64,000 nt of DNA from Dactylellina haptotyla (taxonomy: Eukaryota; Ascomycota; Orbiliomycetes; Orbiliales; Orbiliaceae). Below the pieces are notes generated by a model that made no database searches, was not told where the DNA came from, and saw only the letters and a list, made by a program, of their open reading frames with translations. Both the position numbers and the translations under genes were made by a program. The stretch lies in NCBI GenBank assembly GCA_031310005.1, contig CM062386.1, positions 2,232,001 to 2,296,000 on the forward strand. Reading direction: 5' to 3'. The stretch's first letter is position 1. The number at the start of each line of letters is the position of its first letter. Below, piece by piece: positions 29,990 to 42,081 of this stretch.

Positions 29990-32900
29990 TCAAGTCGTCT
30001 GGCTCATCACCAAATCCTTATACATCTGTTTCAAGTCCGCCACATCGTTCTTAAGCTCTTCGGCCTCTTCGCTCTTCTCTCCTAGCATGATCAACGTCGC
30101 TTCGTAGACGCTCTCTTTCTCCGTCAGCGCCGCCTCTAAGGACCCAACTCTCTCCTCCAACGACCTTTTCTCGTCGATCTCAGTCATGAAGCCCACAACT
30201 TCCGCTCGAGCTTCATCTCTCTGCGCCGTGATCCGCGCCAATTCTTCCCTGCTACTCGCCATCTCGCTCTCCAGTCGCCTGACTGCAGCCGACATGCGCT
30301 CCACGAGCTGAACGCTCGGTCCGGCAGCTACGGTTGACACGCTCAGCATATCCCCGATATGCGCACCGTTTCTTCCCTCATGACTTCCAGGGCTCATCAA
30401 CCCGCCGTTAACACCCTGTCCTTCGAAAATACTCTCATTATCACCCTCCATCGGCATCGGGCCTGCGGTCCCAGGACTCATAAGCGAGGTATTAAGCGAC
30501 GGTGTGCTAGGATAGGATATCCCCATTCCCAACCCCGCAAACCCACCGAACAATGAGCTCTGTCGTGAGGCGGGACCGTTATTCCCGCCGCTGCTATAAC
30601 CAGATCCCGAATCCATCCGGGGCGTGGGTGGTTGCGGCGAAGGACCCCACGAGGAGGATGTGTACTGCCTCGTGGGCTCGGGGAGCGTAGACCGTCGCCA
30701 GCCCGCGGGAATATCATTAATTCTGTCTCCGGAATCTGTTCGCGACATTCGTTTCGAAGGGAACGGTGCGTTGACATCGGATCCTATACTCTGTTTTCTG
30801 CGTGGATGCGGGGATATCGGACGGATGACACCCTCGACTTCGAGGATCGAGTTGGGTCGCGATTTCGGGCGCATCGCGTAATCTTCGTTTGCGATCAATG
30901 CGGCCGAGGTGGTGGCTTTGAGGGATTCCCGCACGTCTTTGATTTCCTTCTGCCAGAGGAGGCGTTCCTCGTCGAATTTCTTGGAGAGCTGGAGCTTGGA
31001 TTCCTCGTGGAGGCTGACCTGTTTGCGCAGGTCTTCACAGAGGGCGAGCTGAGTGGTTAGTGAAGATTCTAGGTCTTGGGCCTTGAAGGTTGCGGATTCG
31101 AGGTCGGATTCCAGGCGTTTGAGTTTTTGATTCTACCCGCTATTAGTATGGATGTTTTTGCTGAGGAACTAGAGTGTGCACATACCACTTCTCTCGCTTT
31201 CTTCCGGACATCATTCTCCTTGCGAGATAGCTCGTCTCTTTCTTTCTCTACGCTGGTGAGTCGTGACATCAAACTGGCTTCGATGCCTTGCCAGTTTTCG
31301 CTAGCAACGGCATATTGCGACTGGAGCGTCTCAATCTGTCGGAGTAGCTTTGCATGCGTGTGTCCTGAAGTTCCAGTTGAAGCTTCTTCGGCGCGAGCAC
31401 GCATGACCTCTAGCTTGGTTTCGAGCATCTATATCCGTTCAGTTAGTTGCGTAGTAACATAGACTAATATTAATGCTAATCGTACCGAAATTTCATTCTT
31501 GAGCTCCAGCTCGACGGCCTTGGCTCTATCGCCATCTCTCTCCAGTTTGCTTTGGAGCGTCCAGGTTTCACTCTTATACCTCTCCTTGTCTGCGATGGCG
31601 TCATTTTGCGATTTCTCCAGCTTATCCTTCAGATCAGCTGTGAGCTTCCTCTCTGCTTCCAGAGCTTCGGTCTGCACTCTACTTTCCGCATCATCCGCCC
31701 TCGCTACGGCTTTTGCAAGCTGCAGCTTCAGGTCCGAAGTGCTGATCTGTAGAATATCCCGTTCACGCTTAAGACTTTCATTATCCACCTCGAGCTTATT
31801 CATCAACCTGACCTTCTCATTCGCACGCTTCTCAGCCTCTACGGCCTTCCTGGTCTTCTCTCGAAGATCTGCGGCCTCCTTCTCAGCTTTGTCTTGCTTT
31901 CGTTTTGCTTCCGCGGTGGCCTTTTCTTCTTCCTGAGTTTTAGCCCTCAGACGCTTAATGTTGTTCATATGTTTCAGCTCGGTTTTACTCAGCCGCTCGC
32001 CCTCTTCGAGAAGGAGGGCTATCCGCTCATCACGCTTCGCTAGCTCCTTCTCGAGAGCGGATGCGCCGCCGGCTTGTATCCGTTTACGGCTTTCTTCGGC
32101 GGACTCCTTGGCGAGGTACTTTAGCTTCTCTTCAAGAGAGTCGATACGTTCCGATGCGAAGGTTGATTCCTCGGCACGCCGGGATTCACAGATGGAGAGA
32201 TCCTCGCGGAGTTGGGAGACGGTAGCTTCCAAGTCCTCGATTGTGGGCGGTTGCGGTGCGGGGGATAACGACGGCGTGATGATAGACTTAGAAACCTCGA
32301 GCGAAGTTCGGGGTTTTGAGTCCAGTGATGTGCGGGACTTGATATCGAGGGAGGTTCGGACCTGGGAGTCAAGCGATTGGCGGGGAGCGTCGGTGCTCGT
32401 TCGGGGCGGTTCAACGCCGTTGGTATACGATGGGTCGAGCTTCTCGTCTGTGGGCTTTTCGTTATCGTCGTCGTTATCGTCGTCGAGTTGAATTTCCACA
32501 GTCGAAGGAGGTTCGAGTTTCTCTTTCTCTTCTACTTTGATATCCTCGCTTTTCCTACCAATCTCGTTTGATTCGTTGTCGTCTCTGTTGGTGTCTGTGG
32601 ACTTTCTGCTGGGGGTTGGACTCGTAGCTCTATCGGAGAGGTTTCCGAGCAGTGCGGGACTGCCGCTTCTGACGCTGCCTCCTCTGGCCATGGCTGCAGC
32701 TAGCCGTTCCTGCATTGTCATCCTTCCAAAACTCGGCGGCGGCGTCGGCGACGCGGACACTGGCGGTGTTGGTTTTGCATCTGTGTGTCAAGAAAACCAG
32801 AATGTATTGTTAGTTTCGGAGCTTGAAACAAATAGCAGGGAGCACTTGGTAGTGACGGTGTAGACAGAGGAGGGAGGTAGGTATCAACCTTTCACAGGGG

Positions 32901-33093
32901 ACGCAGCAGCCGAAGTAGCAGCGCTGGATGGAGCGGCAGTCTGCGTGATGCTCGGAGTGGTTGCATTGCCGGTGATGACGGTAGACGTCACGGGCGTCAA
33001 CGATTGCGCTTCCGCAGATAAATTGGGGTCACTGGCCAACACCTGATCCAACTTGGACTCGACCCCAGCGACGGCCCGTTGGAGGAAATTCAT
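29990..33093 (-). CDS. TMF1: TMF1/Sgm1-type golgin, long coiled-coil Golgi protein
   Basis: Four exons: 33093-32889, 32780-31486, 31428-31186 and 31132-29990; 961 residues. The N-terminus MNFLQRAVAGVESKLDQVL is the conserved short helix of fungal TMF1-like proteins. A Ser/Pro/Asp-rich low-complexity segment (residues 35-205) contains a tandem (S/T)xLD(S/I)K(S/P)RTSL repeat at about 170-200. Continuous heptads from about 210 to 600 predict a long coiled coil, followed by a Pro/Ser/Gly-rich region. The terminal 100 residues form the TMF DNA-binding-like coiled domain (VERMSAAVRRLESEM, YEATLIMLGEKSEEAEELK). TMF1 and yeast Sgm1 bind the Rab6/Ypt6 GTPase and tether vesicles at the Golgi. TRAPPC11, also a traffic factor, lies 10 kb away but is not adjacent. 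Confidence 0.87.
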
Positions 33094-33585
33094 TGCTTTG
33101 GACGTGCGATGCTACGGGCGAACGACGGAGAGCAAAGGATAGGAAATTGTGAGCCGCTGCTCGTCTTCCTCCTTTCTCTAGCCGGGGATAGCGAGTCTGG
33201 AGTATGTAGGAAATTAAGGCAACCAGGGCCCAGCCTTGTCGTTTTTGTGGTGCTCGTTGTCGTAGGAGCGAAGGGAGGGAGTGGTCGTTGGGAGCGTATA
33301 TATAAAGAGAGGGCGTAGTTATCCCCGCCGACCTCGGATATTTGGAGCCTGGAGGGATTCGTAATGTGGTGGATCTTGCATCGGGCTGCAAGGAGGGCAA
33401 ACAGAGGAGGCTTAGGAGGGAGGCCGTACGGGCCTGGGGCGGCAGGCGAGGTTCAATTCGAGAAGCCGAAGAGGGAGGAGGAAGGTCGAGATGGCGGGAC
33501 GGTGGATTTGAGGTTGGACAGGTTGCGGTTTGTTTGGCCGGCGGGCGTTTGGGGCCACGTTCAGCGTTAGCTCGCTCAACCGTCA

Positions 33586-33606
33586 CACCACCACCACCAC
33601 CACCAG
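33586..33606 (+). repeat. (CCA)n microsatellite
   Basis: Six to seven tandem cca units lie upstream of TMF1. Confidence 0.8.
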
Positions 33607-33700
33607 CTCGATTACTGCTGTGCTACCTTCGATGTATACTTAAGCAAGTATTTATGAATGCATGTAGTTATGCATTTATTACGGAAAGCAGATATAATAA

Positions 33701-33735
33701 GTGAGTGGGTGAGTGAGTAAGAAAGTAAGTGAGTA
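33701..33735 (+). repeat. imperfect (GAGT)n repeat
   Basis: Tandem gagt/aagt units with a few substitutions. Confidence 0.7.
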
Positions 33736-34194
33736 GATACTGATCAGATCTCGACATTCAGCCGACGATGGGCTCTCCGGACTGTGGCTATTCGGAGGGA
33801 GTGAAACCGCCTCGGCCAAGCTGGCTACGTTACGTACACCTGGCGGGAAGCCGCCTTCGCATGCGACGTACCTGTTTCAGAGCGGGCCCGTTTGTCGCAC
33901 AGCCGGTCTTGCTCGCTATTCTTATAACAACCATAACGCCATCGTTGCAACCTGCTTGTAAAGGAATACGTTTATAAAGGAATAAATGTTCGAGAAAAAT
34001 CCCATTTCCGTTTCATCCCAATCTATCGGGCGCAGAGGCCATGCCGTGTAACCCAAGTCTAGCAGCAGACAGACAACCCCCCAGAAACCGGTTTAAACCT
34101 CCAGAAATGCAAATGTAAAAATAACAAAACAGATAGCGACCACGATACGAAATAATAAAGAAATATGAAAAAAGGGAAAAAGAAACAGTCACAA

Positions 34195-35593
34195 TCAAAG
34201 CATCTTCTTGTTGACTCCGTTCGCAGCTACCCCGTTCGTAGCAGTCCCATTCATAGCGCTCCCGTTCGTAGCGCTCCCGTTCGTAGCGCTCCCATTCGCA
34301 TGTTTCGCCTTGCCGTTGCTGATGCCCTTCTTCACAGCCTTCTTATCCACGCTGGGAATCGACAATAGCGACGGCCAGTTCAGATCGTACTCATCCCCCT
34401 TGCCGTCCAGTATTGCTCGTAGATACTGCCCCCACACGAGCAGGATGTAGCTCCCGATTCCAGTCAGTAGATGCCACCATGCATGTAGCTCTGTTTTTTT
34501 CGTTTTTCCATTTCAGTCAGCAGACACATTTCCAAACCAAAAAAAAAAATAAAAAAAAAAATAAAAAATAAAAGCAAGATCATGTGAACAACTACAAAGA
34601 AAACTTACCAGAAACAAACCCCCAAGGCATGCCGACCTCTCTCCTCCACCCTCTCAGTTGCTGGCAGTAAATATTGTCTATATTCCAAACTCCAAACCCG
34701 GCCAGGAACACAAATATCCCCCACAGCACCATCTTCCACATTAGATTCGCCGCGGCCGGGTTCTTCGGCCTCGTCCTGGTCTCCATCATAAACATGCTAC
34801 GGGACAGCAAGCTGATCATGATGAACGCAAAGGCGGTCTGGTGGAATAGCGGGTTCTTGAGGTAGTGATAAGTCAACGTTATGCCGAGACCCGTACCGAC
34901 GCAGCCGAGCAGGACGAGGGCTTGCATGAGCATCGAGCGGCCGTGGGAGAAGGTTGCGAAACACATCGTCAGAGCAGTGTAAATCATCGCGCACTCGTCG
35001 ACGAGCTGCATGGAGTCTGTTTTTATTTGTTTTTCAAATAGAAATTAACACTCGCTCCAGGTACGTATGGCGCAGGTTATCGGCGGGGAGAACCTACATT
35101 TGAGGGTGCCATGGAACAGCATGGAGCCGATGCCGATGATACCATAACTAATGAAGCAGATGGCGAATATCCGCGGGTGGTCGTGCTTGAAGACGTGAGA
35201 TAGGCCCTTGTACGACAGCCAGATATACAGGCCGTTGGTGCCGACGTTCATCACCTCTGCGACATCTGGAATGGCATTATGTCAGACTACATATTCCCTT
35301 GCCTTGGAAAAAAAAAAAAAAAAACAGTATAAAAAAGAACAATTTGGGATATTTCCGTATTTGGACAAAAAAAAAAAAAAAGTGGAGTGTACGCACAGCC
35401 TGTGAGGTAGAAGTCTTCTTCGCAGAAACTGTGCACGATCACATGTTAGAATTGTGTCGGTAGGGGGTGTTATCGCCGCATCGATGGTGGGGTGATAGTG
35501 GAGGCGGTGGACCTACTTGATGGTCGATGTTGCCGGCTCCCATATGGACTGGGCCATCGGCTCGTATGGAATTGAAGGTAGCCAAGATACCAT
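34195..35593 (-). CDS. YPC1: alkaline ceramidase (YPC1/YDC1/ACER family)
   Basis: Five exons: 35593-35517, 35428-35397, 35265-35098, 35016-34609 and 34490-34195; 326 residues. The spliced N-terminus MVSWLPSIPYEP, then STINFCEEDFYLTGYVAEVMN, matches the conserved luminal start of the family. Catalytic zinc-site residues are present: SMLFHGTL (Ser and first His), QLVDE (Asp) and ELHAWWHLLTG (two His). Seven transmembrane helices are expected, in the ER or Golgi. The enzyme hydrolyses (phyto/dihydro)ceramide to a sphingoid base and fatty acid at alkaline pH. Exon 2 is 32 nt. The C-terminal 50 residues are hydrophilic and contain a tandem NGSAT-type pentapeptide encoded by a 15-bp minisatellite. 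Confidence 0.95.
34216..34301 (+). repeat. 15-bp minisatellite inside the ceramidase C-terminal coding sequence
   Basis: About five to six copies of a unit close to cccgttcgtagcgct occur in tandem. On the minus strand they encode Asn-Gly-Ser/Thr-Ala-Thr/Met pentapeptides. Copies differ by one to three bases. Confidence 0.85.
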
Positions 35594-36585
35594 GGTTGCT
35601 GCCGTGATGCCGTGCTTGCAGGATCGTATGGTGGTCGAATATAACAAATATATATTTCTGGCAAAATCCCCTAGTTCCCAAGGGAGAAAAGAAGATGCTT
35701 TTAAAGTCGAGAATGGGAGAAAGAGAGAAAGATGTCGAGTTCCAGCCCCCGGACCCCGTGGCTATGATGGTTGGAGAGAATGTGAAGGAGAGAGGTCAGT
35801 CCGATGGAGAGAAAAGCGGTTAAGCTCAAAATAGCTGTCCGGGTGATCGGTACGAAACAGACTCGAAACTCTTTCTCGTCCGCTCGTCGAACGTGCTTCC
35901 CTTCCGCTCTTCCAACCAGATTTGAATCACCGTGCCTGATCAGCTCGAGCTTCTACGTCCTTCTTGTGCAATCCGGCCAGCACGTGTTGCGGCGTGGGCG
36001 CATAACACCGACGAGGGATGGAACGAATGCGAATGCGGCTCGAGTAGGCTATCTCAGACGAATACCTCCGGCCAGCCGTGTCCCCTCCAATTGATATTGT
36101 AACTACGCAGCGGTATGTGTCTGTGGGAAGCGTCTGCTGCCCGTGGATATGTATCTCTGTGTCTCAAGTGGGTTGAAAGCCTGAATTCCGGAGCCCTGAT
36201 GCGTACCCTACCCGCTACGTAACCCGCCTGCCAACTGAAGCAGAAACACACGCAGAGAGAAAGACAAAAGGCCGCCGTGGGGGGAGGGACCGCACTGGCA
36301 CCGCACATTGCAGGCGGATGTGCCGGATAACTGCCATGGCCGAAGTGCATCGAAACAAGGTTGGCGGTGGATCAAGTGCCTGGTTGTCGGACTCCGATAC
36401 GGGAGTTACTTACGTTAAACTCGATTCCAGGCCCTGGCTGCTGTGGCGGGCTTGCCCGAACGGGAATCCGTCTAGAAACTCGGCCGGCTTCCACGCTATC
36501 CGCAATATATTTTAATTAATACATCGAATATATTAATTAATCTATTCAAATACTTAAATATATATATATAAACACGAGGGAACGG
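35594..36585. other. 992-base intergenic region
   Basis: Ceramidase promoter on one side and F-box trailer on the other. The part next to the F-box gene (36,508-36,575) is an AT-rich run with ttaattaa palindromes and a (ta)n stretch. No gene is supported. Confidence 0.4.
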
Positions 36586-37380
36586 CTACCCCCTCGCCAT
36601 GGTGACCCAGACCTGCAGAAACCAGCTGGGCTCCTCCAGATAGTACTCGCTATCGCCCTTGAAGTCCACCCAGTACGCCCCCGCCTCCAGCTCTCCCATC
36701 TCTGGGATCCAAACCCTCTCCTGCACCCGTCCCTCCACGATCCTCTGCAACAGCTCTCTGTTCGTCACGTCCTCCTTGCCCGCCCATCTCGGGTAGAATC
36801 CCACGCTTCTGATCTCCGCCGGGTCCTCGTACTTACAAAAATGCATCGCCTGTATCTTGCCCTTCCTGATCATCCTAAACTCCTCCATCCTCTCCTCCAC
36901 ACGTGTCCTTCTCCCGTATCTAGCAGCAGCCGCAGCAGCTGCAGAATTGCAACCGGTATTAGTGTTAGTGTTAGTAGCCGTCGTATTCGTCTCGTACTCA
37001 ACATACGGCGAGATGAACTTTTCGTCGAGGAAGGTAGGTCCGCGGGTAATATCAACCCTGGAGCCGTGACTTGTCTCGCTACCGCCGCCTTCGCCACACT
37101 CATCCTCAGAAACAATCCAAAATTCTGATATACGCCCGTCCTGGTGCACCGTGCACCTTACCATGTGCCTCGTGTTCGCGAACAGCCTGTGGATTCCGTA
37201 CGGATGTTCCACTTCTGCATTTACGTCTTTCTCAACAAGAGATATGTACCGGCTCCTCAGAAACGTCGGGCTGAAGATGATTGCTTCCCACAGCCGGCAA
37301 ACCTTGCCTACGGATATCTGGTCTATCAGTGGGAGTGATGAGAATATCTCCCCGAGGAGCTCTGTAGGGAGGTTGTTCAT
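36586..37380 (-). CDS. F-box protein
   Basis: Single exon, 264 residues. An F-box occupies residues 1-45 (MNNLPTELLGEIFSSLPLID followed by the VCRLW turn); it would dock on Skp1 in an SCF ubiquitin ligase. The rest has no repeat motif (no WD40, LRR or Kelch seen). A low-complexity Thr/Asn then Ala run at about 132-152 interrupts it, and the C-terminal 60 residues look folded, with aromatic-rich segments. The substrate is unknown. Many such orphan F-box genes are found in ascomycetes, often fast evolving, and this one borders the AT-rich gene-free block at 37.4-40.8 kb. Confidence 0.85.
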   Translation of the reverse strand: MNNLPTELLGEIFSSLPLIDQISVGKVCRLWEAIIFSPTFLRSRYISLVEKDVNAEVEHPYGIHRLFANTRHMVRCTVHQDGRISEFWIVSEDECGEGGGSETSHGSRVDITRGPTFLDEKFISPYVEYETNTTATNTNTNTGCNSAAAAAAARYGRRTRVEERMEEFRMIRKGKIQAMHFCKYEDPAEIRSVGFYPRWAGKEDVTNRELLQRIVEGRVQERVWIPEMGELEAGAYWVDFKGDSEYYLEEPSWFLQVWVTMARG

Positions 37381-40300
37381 TTTTATGATTATACAAGTGA
37401 TTTATTATATTAGATTACTCTCCGCTGGGCTGAAAAGAAGGCATTGCTAATATCTCGGCGTATGTATAGATGTGCTGGGTTTTTTTTTTGTTTGGTAGCA
37501 GCTTTATGCCGCGGTGAGCTGTAATATATTCGAGAAATCGTAACGTTAGATAATCTTTTAGCATAACGCATAACGGCAACGGGCCTCTTTGGTCTCTCCT
37601 CGAGGATTTATACCCTTCGAGATCTCTCGCCCGAAATCTCATGTCACGCTGATCATGTTGGGCGGCTTTGACGGCAAACCACAAAACGTGCTTCGGCTAT
37701 TGAAAGACGTTATTCAATCGCAGCTGGGCCCAATTGGAGCCCGTGCGGACCCACGCGTCTGATATAAGATCTTATATTGCGTCGACGGCACTTGTCGGAT
37801 GTCCGTCAGCATCAGCGAAAACGTCCTTGAAATTTATCTTGAATCTCTCCGTCCTTTCTCATAATATAGTAAACATTTGCTGATGCTCTAAAGCTTGGTC
37901 TTCGAGCTTTCGGCGCTCTTGTTGTTGGCGAGCTAGCTAGTCCCGTTCTAGCATCTGCTGTTTCTAGATCTAATGAATACAACGTCACAATCAAGCTCAA
38001 TTGCAACCACTGCTATTAGCTAGGCTCACGATAGTCTTCCGTCGACGAGAACATGGAAACCTAAATTATTTATTTCTAACTCTCGCCTGCCCAGCCGGAG
38101 CCGTCCCATCAACACACATTGATGCCTGAAATGCTAACATGGATAAACGCTGGAACCTCTATAGGCTACGTTCGCCAAGACAAGCGATTGAGTGTCGACA
38201 TTTCGAGGTTCCTCTTTCGGATCGGTACCAAGAATTGAGCGCCCATGGCTCTTCACAGATGTCTCCATGGCGGAATTCGATGACAAGCTTTGAAATACGA
38301 TGTCTAATTGTGAGACTACTGGTGCACGGACGTCCGCTTTAATTCCTTCACCAGAGACAAAAATGTTTGAACACAATACTTTTAAGATTTAGAAGTAACT
38401 GCGGTGGGTAGCGGAAGCTCCGAATACAGTTTTAACACCAATAGTCTTGAAAATATTTCGCAACCCGACTCCGTTCGTTTCTCAGGTGGCAGTGAACTCT
38501 GCACGCGTGCACGCACCGCTATTAGTAATATAGACAAGTACCTGTTGTGATCTCACTAGAAACCCAGACTTAAGCATATCCCATAGCCTCAAACATATTT
38601 GCAAAAGAACAATTGATTACCTAAAAATATCCAAAGATATAGCTTCCGATATTCGCTTGCAATTGGTTAAATGTTAATATGAAATTTATTCACAAGATCG
38701 TTTCACCTACCAAATAAACAGATGAACCTGGAAAGAGGGACTATAATTGTATTGGCGATACCCTTACAGCATCAACTAATCAATTGACCGAAATATGACG
38801 GTAAAATACAACTTAGCTTCAATACTGCAAATATATTGTATTTACCAATGTTTCTGGAAATATACCCTGTTATCCTCAATGAAGTCTTCGTAGACCTCTA
38901 AATCTAGCAACGAAATCCGGACCCCGAATATGAGCGTAAGTACCGATTTTATAGCTACCACCGCATGCTATCTCAATCCCACAAAATAACATCTGTCCAT
39001 CGAAATCATGTTGCCGGGAGTTGGCGGGGCTATCTCTTTGAAATTATAGATATACAGATATAGATATGCATATATATATGTGTGTGTGAACCCTTCGAAT
39101 AGTCGAATAGAACCTCGCTATCCATCTTTCCATTTCATAATTATAATAATTGGTAGCATGAAAAACATATAATTCAAGCAGGGATCAACTGCAGATCAGG
39201 GACAGAGCAGCACTGGGCGCAAATTGATAGCATCTTTCGTCGCCTTCGGACATATGAGATCAGGAGCCACATGCATCTAGCTAGAGATAAGATCGGTGCT
39301 ACACCTAGGAAATTGATGGGAAAGACCGGGTCTCTATTATTAGTTACAATTTCCCAGCTATAACGGGCTAGATAATTGGGATTCCTAGTCTCGTGTCACA
39401 AAAAAAATAAAAAATTAGGCTTGCGATCGATCAAGGAGTTAACTTTCTCGCAACATTAACTGGTGTCAAGAACAAAACAAGCTCGTACAACTATCTGCTA
39501 TATCAATCGATTATATATATCTGGAGGTACTTATATTCTTCAGCCGCATTATCCATATCTAGTGAATTTAACTCCGTCTTTCATATTAAAAGAAGCCTGT
39601 TTATATTGTTGTAGCCCGCCGATTCGCAGCTATCAATTTTCGCAAGTCGGTCCTTTATATATTATCAACCGACTCAATACCGTATAACTACCCCCAATAA
39701 TTTCTAAGTTCGCTGATGACAAGACTTACTATTATTTAAGTTAATCTTACAACTATTTTTCTATCTTGAGATGAATACCTAATATATTTATACTGAATGC
39801 TCTAAGCTATGGTCATTTAAGATCTTTGGTTTTAACAGTATATTGGTATCCGGGTGAGTTAAATTTTGTTGCATTTTCCGATCCCAGATTCATTGAGCTC
39901 GATCGATCCTCCTTGCTATTCGTGTTAACGGTGTGCTAGCCGTGTCAGATGCTCTTTCATACCCCAGCCATGTTAACTATTACAGACCAACTGAGAGCTC
40001 GAGTTAAAGCTTCCAAGACTCTTGGCTGGTCGAAGCTCCTTTTATATCGGGAAGCTGGATAAAACAAACGTACATTCCGTCTTGAAACCCTGCAGCCGCC
40101 TATCGTCTACGATGACCCTCGATAATTACCCTGCCGCCCTATCACTGCTTCCCAATGGCACGACCATTATCCCGAACCTCGATACCAATTGGCAGATCCA
40201 TCCGAGCTTGTGCCTCTCCGTGGACGGGGACAATTGCGTATTTCCAACAACGAAACACATAAAGGCCACCCCGGTTAGGCAGTACACGGACATCTGACAA

Positions 40301-40794
40301 ACCACAACCAAGAGATACGACATCCTGACCAGAAAGTTGACATCAAAACGGAATGTGTGATATACATTTACCTCTGGGCATGATGTCAATTGAGCACCTT
40401 GCTAGGGTTTTTCGCATATACACCATTTCCTTGGCGTGCTAGCAACACAGACAATTGGGGAAAGAAACACCGAGTCCGCGATAACTGAGAGAACTTCCCA
40501 TGTCGATATGTCGAAGGTATCGTAACAACATTGGCTACCTAACTGCGTATTTTTCGCTGCTGATCGATTCTACACGGCCCTGGCTGGCACTCGGAGAATA
40601 TAGATAGCTATACCTGTGTGTATGGCGTGTTCTGCGACTACAAATACTCGCCCTCTCCTATGTCTGTTCCGTGCGGACTTTTAATTCTGATATTCTGTGA
40701 TACCCCCAAGATACCCTAATAATATAAAATATCAAATTTCGGATTTTTTGAATTTGCAGTGCATATTCTCCGAACACGTATTAATACTTCAAAC
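37381..40794. other. 3.4-kb AT-rich, gene-free block
   Basis: The AT content visibly rises between about 38,350 and 39,900, with many TA/AT runs (for example tatagatatgcatatatatatg near 39,060). ORFs are short and frequently stopped on both strands. No transposase, reverse transcriptase, terminal repeat or target duplication was recognised. It could be a decayed (possibly RIP-mutated) element or an AT-rich spacer. An ORF at 40,022-40,297 is not convincing. Confidence 0.45.
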
Positions 40795-42081
40795 ATGAAG
40801 TTCTCTTTAACCTTAAGCGCCCTCGCGGCATCCACCGCTGTTACCGCTCTCTACATCCCAGAGCCCGCGGTCAGGCAAAGACTATACACGGTCGAGCTCG
40901 CCCCAGGGGAGACCCAGCAGGTCACCGAGGACCAGAAGTGGGAACTCCTTGCCCAAGGCAAACACTTCATCGATATCACAGACTACCAGCATATTGATTC
41001 TCGCCGGGTAGCTGTTGCAAAGGTTGCCTTCCCAGCGGATATCACTCAGCAAGATGCCGTCAAGCCGCTCCTCACAAAGCTGTCCGCAGACAACATGAAC
41101 AAGAACTTGCAAAAATATACCAGCTTCAACAACAGATACTACAAGTCTGCTACTGGTAAGGAGGCCTCTGAGTGGCTGCTCTCCCAGGTACAGGGAATTA
41201 TCTCTGGCGCAGGAGGCAACAGCACCCGCGTCGCCGCCTCTGTCAAGCCATTCACCCACAGTTGGGTTCAAAACAGCATCATTGCCACGATTCCAGGAAA
41301 GAGCTCCAAGACCATCGTCGTTGGTGCTCATCTTGACAGCATCAACCTTCGAAACCCAACCTCTGGCCGTGCCCCCGGCGCTGACGACAACGGCAGTGGC
41401 TCTATGACTATCCTTGAGACCTTCAAGGCTCTTCTCTCCGACCCCACTGTCGCATCTGGCCAAGCTCCAAACACGATTGAGTTCCAGTGGTACGCCGGCG
41501 AGGAGGCTGGTCTCCTGGGATCTCAGGCCATTTTCGCCCAGTACAAGAAGGAAGGCCGAGACGTTAAGGCTATGCTTAACCAGGACATGACCGGCTTTGT
41601 CAAGGGTACCCTCGAGGCCGGACAGAAAGAGGCCCTCGGCGTCGTCACTGACAACGTCGACAAGAGCCTCACCGCCTTCATCAAGAAGGTTATCGCTGCT
41701 GTAAGTTTCATATTATATATCCCCATCTCAAACCTCTTCAGGCTCGAATGAGATCTCTTGTTATCCGTGCCACAGTTCTCCCATAACAAAGCCCCCTGTT
41801 TTATATTTTATATATTCCTTCAGAGCTAATAAAACTATTATTAGTACTGCGCCATCCCAGCTATCGACACCCGGTGCGGTTACGCTTGCTCTGACCATGC
41901 CTCAGCCAACCGAAACGGTTACCCGTCCGCTTTCGTTATCGAATCTGCCATGGAATACTCCAGTGAGCTTATCCATGGTACTACTGATACTATCGATACC
42001 GTCAACTTTGAACATATGGTCGAACACGCAAAAATGGCCTTGGGCTTCGTGTACGAACTAGGCTTCGCTCAGGGTTTGTAA
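40795..42081 (+). CDS. secreted M28 leucine aminopeptidase
   Basis: Two exons, 40795-41700 and 41845-42081, joined in phase 0; 380 residues. Signal peptide at 1-18 ([18 protein letters not shown]), then a propeptide to roughly residue 80. The co-catalytic zinc site of family M28 is intact: H179 in GAHLDS, the ADDNGSG Asp pair at 197-198, GEE at 235-237 (general base and ligand), D264 in NQDMTG and H320 in CSDHAS. C313 and C317 probably form the conserved disulfide. A sequon is at N142. It removes N-terminal leucine and similar residues from peptides outside the cell. The intron is 144 nt. Upstream is the AT-rich gene-free block; the downstream gene converges. Confidence 0.96.

Larger units (their letters stand above)
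33094..34194. other. 1.1-kb intergenic region with microsatellites
   Basis: Promoter of TMF1 and trailer of the ceramidase gene. It includes a (CCA)n tract at 33,586-33,606 and a GAGT/AAGT-type repeat at 33,701-33,735. ORFs in the GC-rich part (33,340-33,570) are antisense shadows of low complexity. Confidence 0.4.

Noticed and set aside
31499-32491. Serine-rich plus-strand ORFs opposite TMF1
   Set aside because: Antisense shadows of a Glu/Lys/Arg-rich coiled coil.
40022-40297. 91-codon plus-strand ORF
   Set aside because: Isolated in the AT-rich block, with no signal peptide, domain or splice context that supports a gene.
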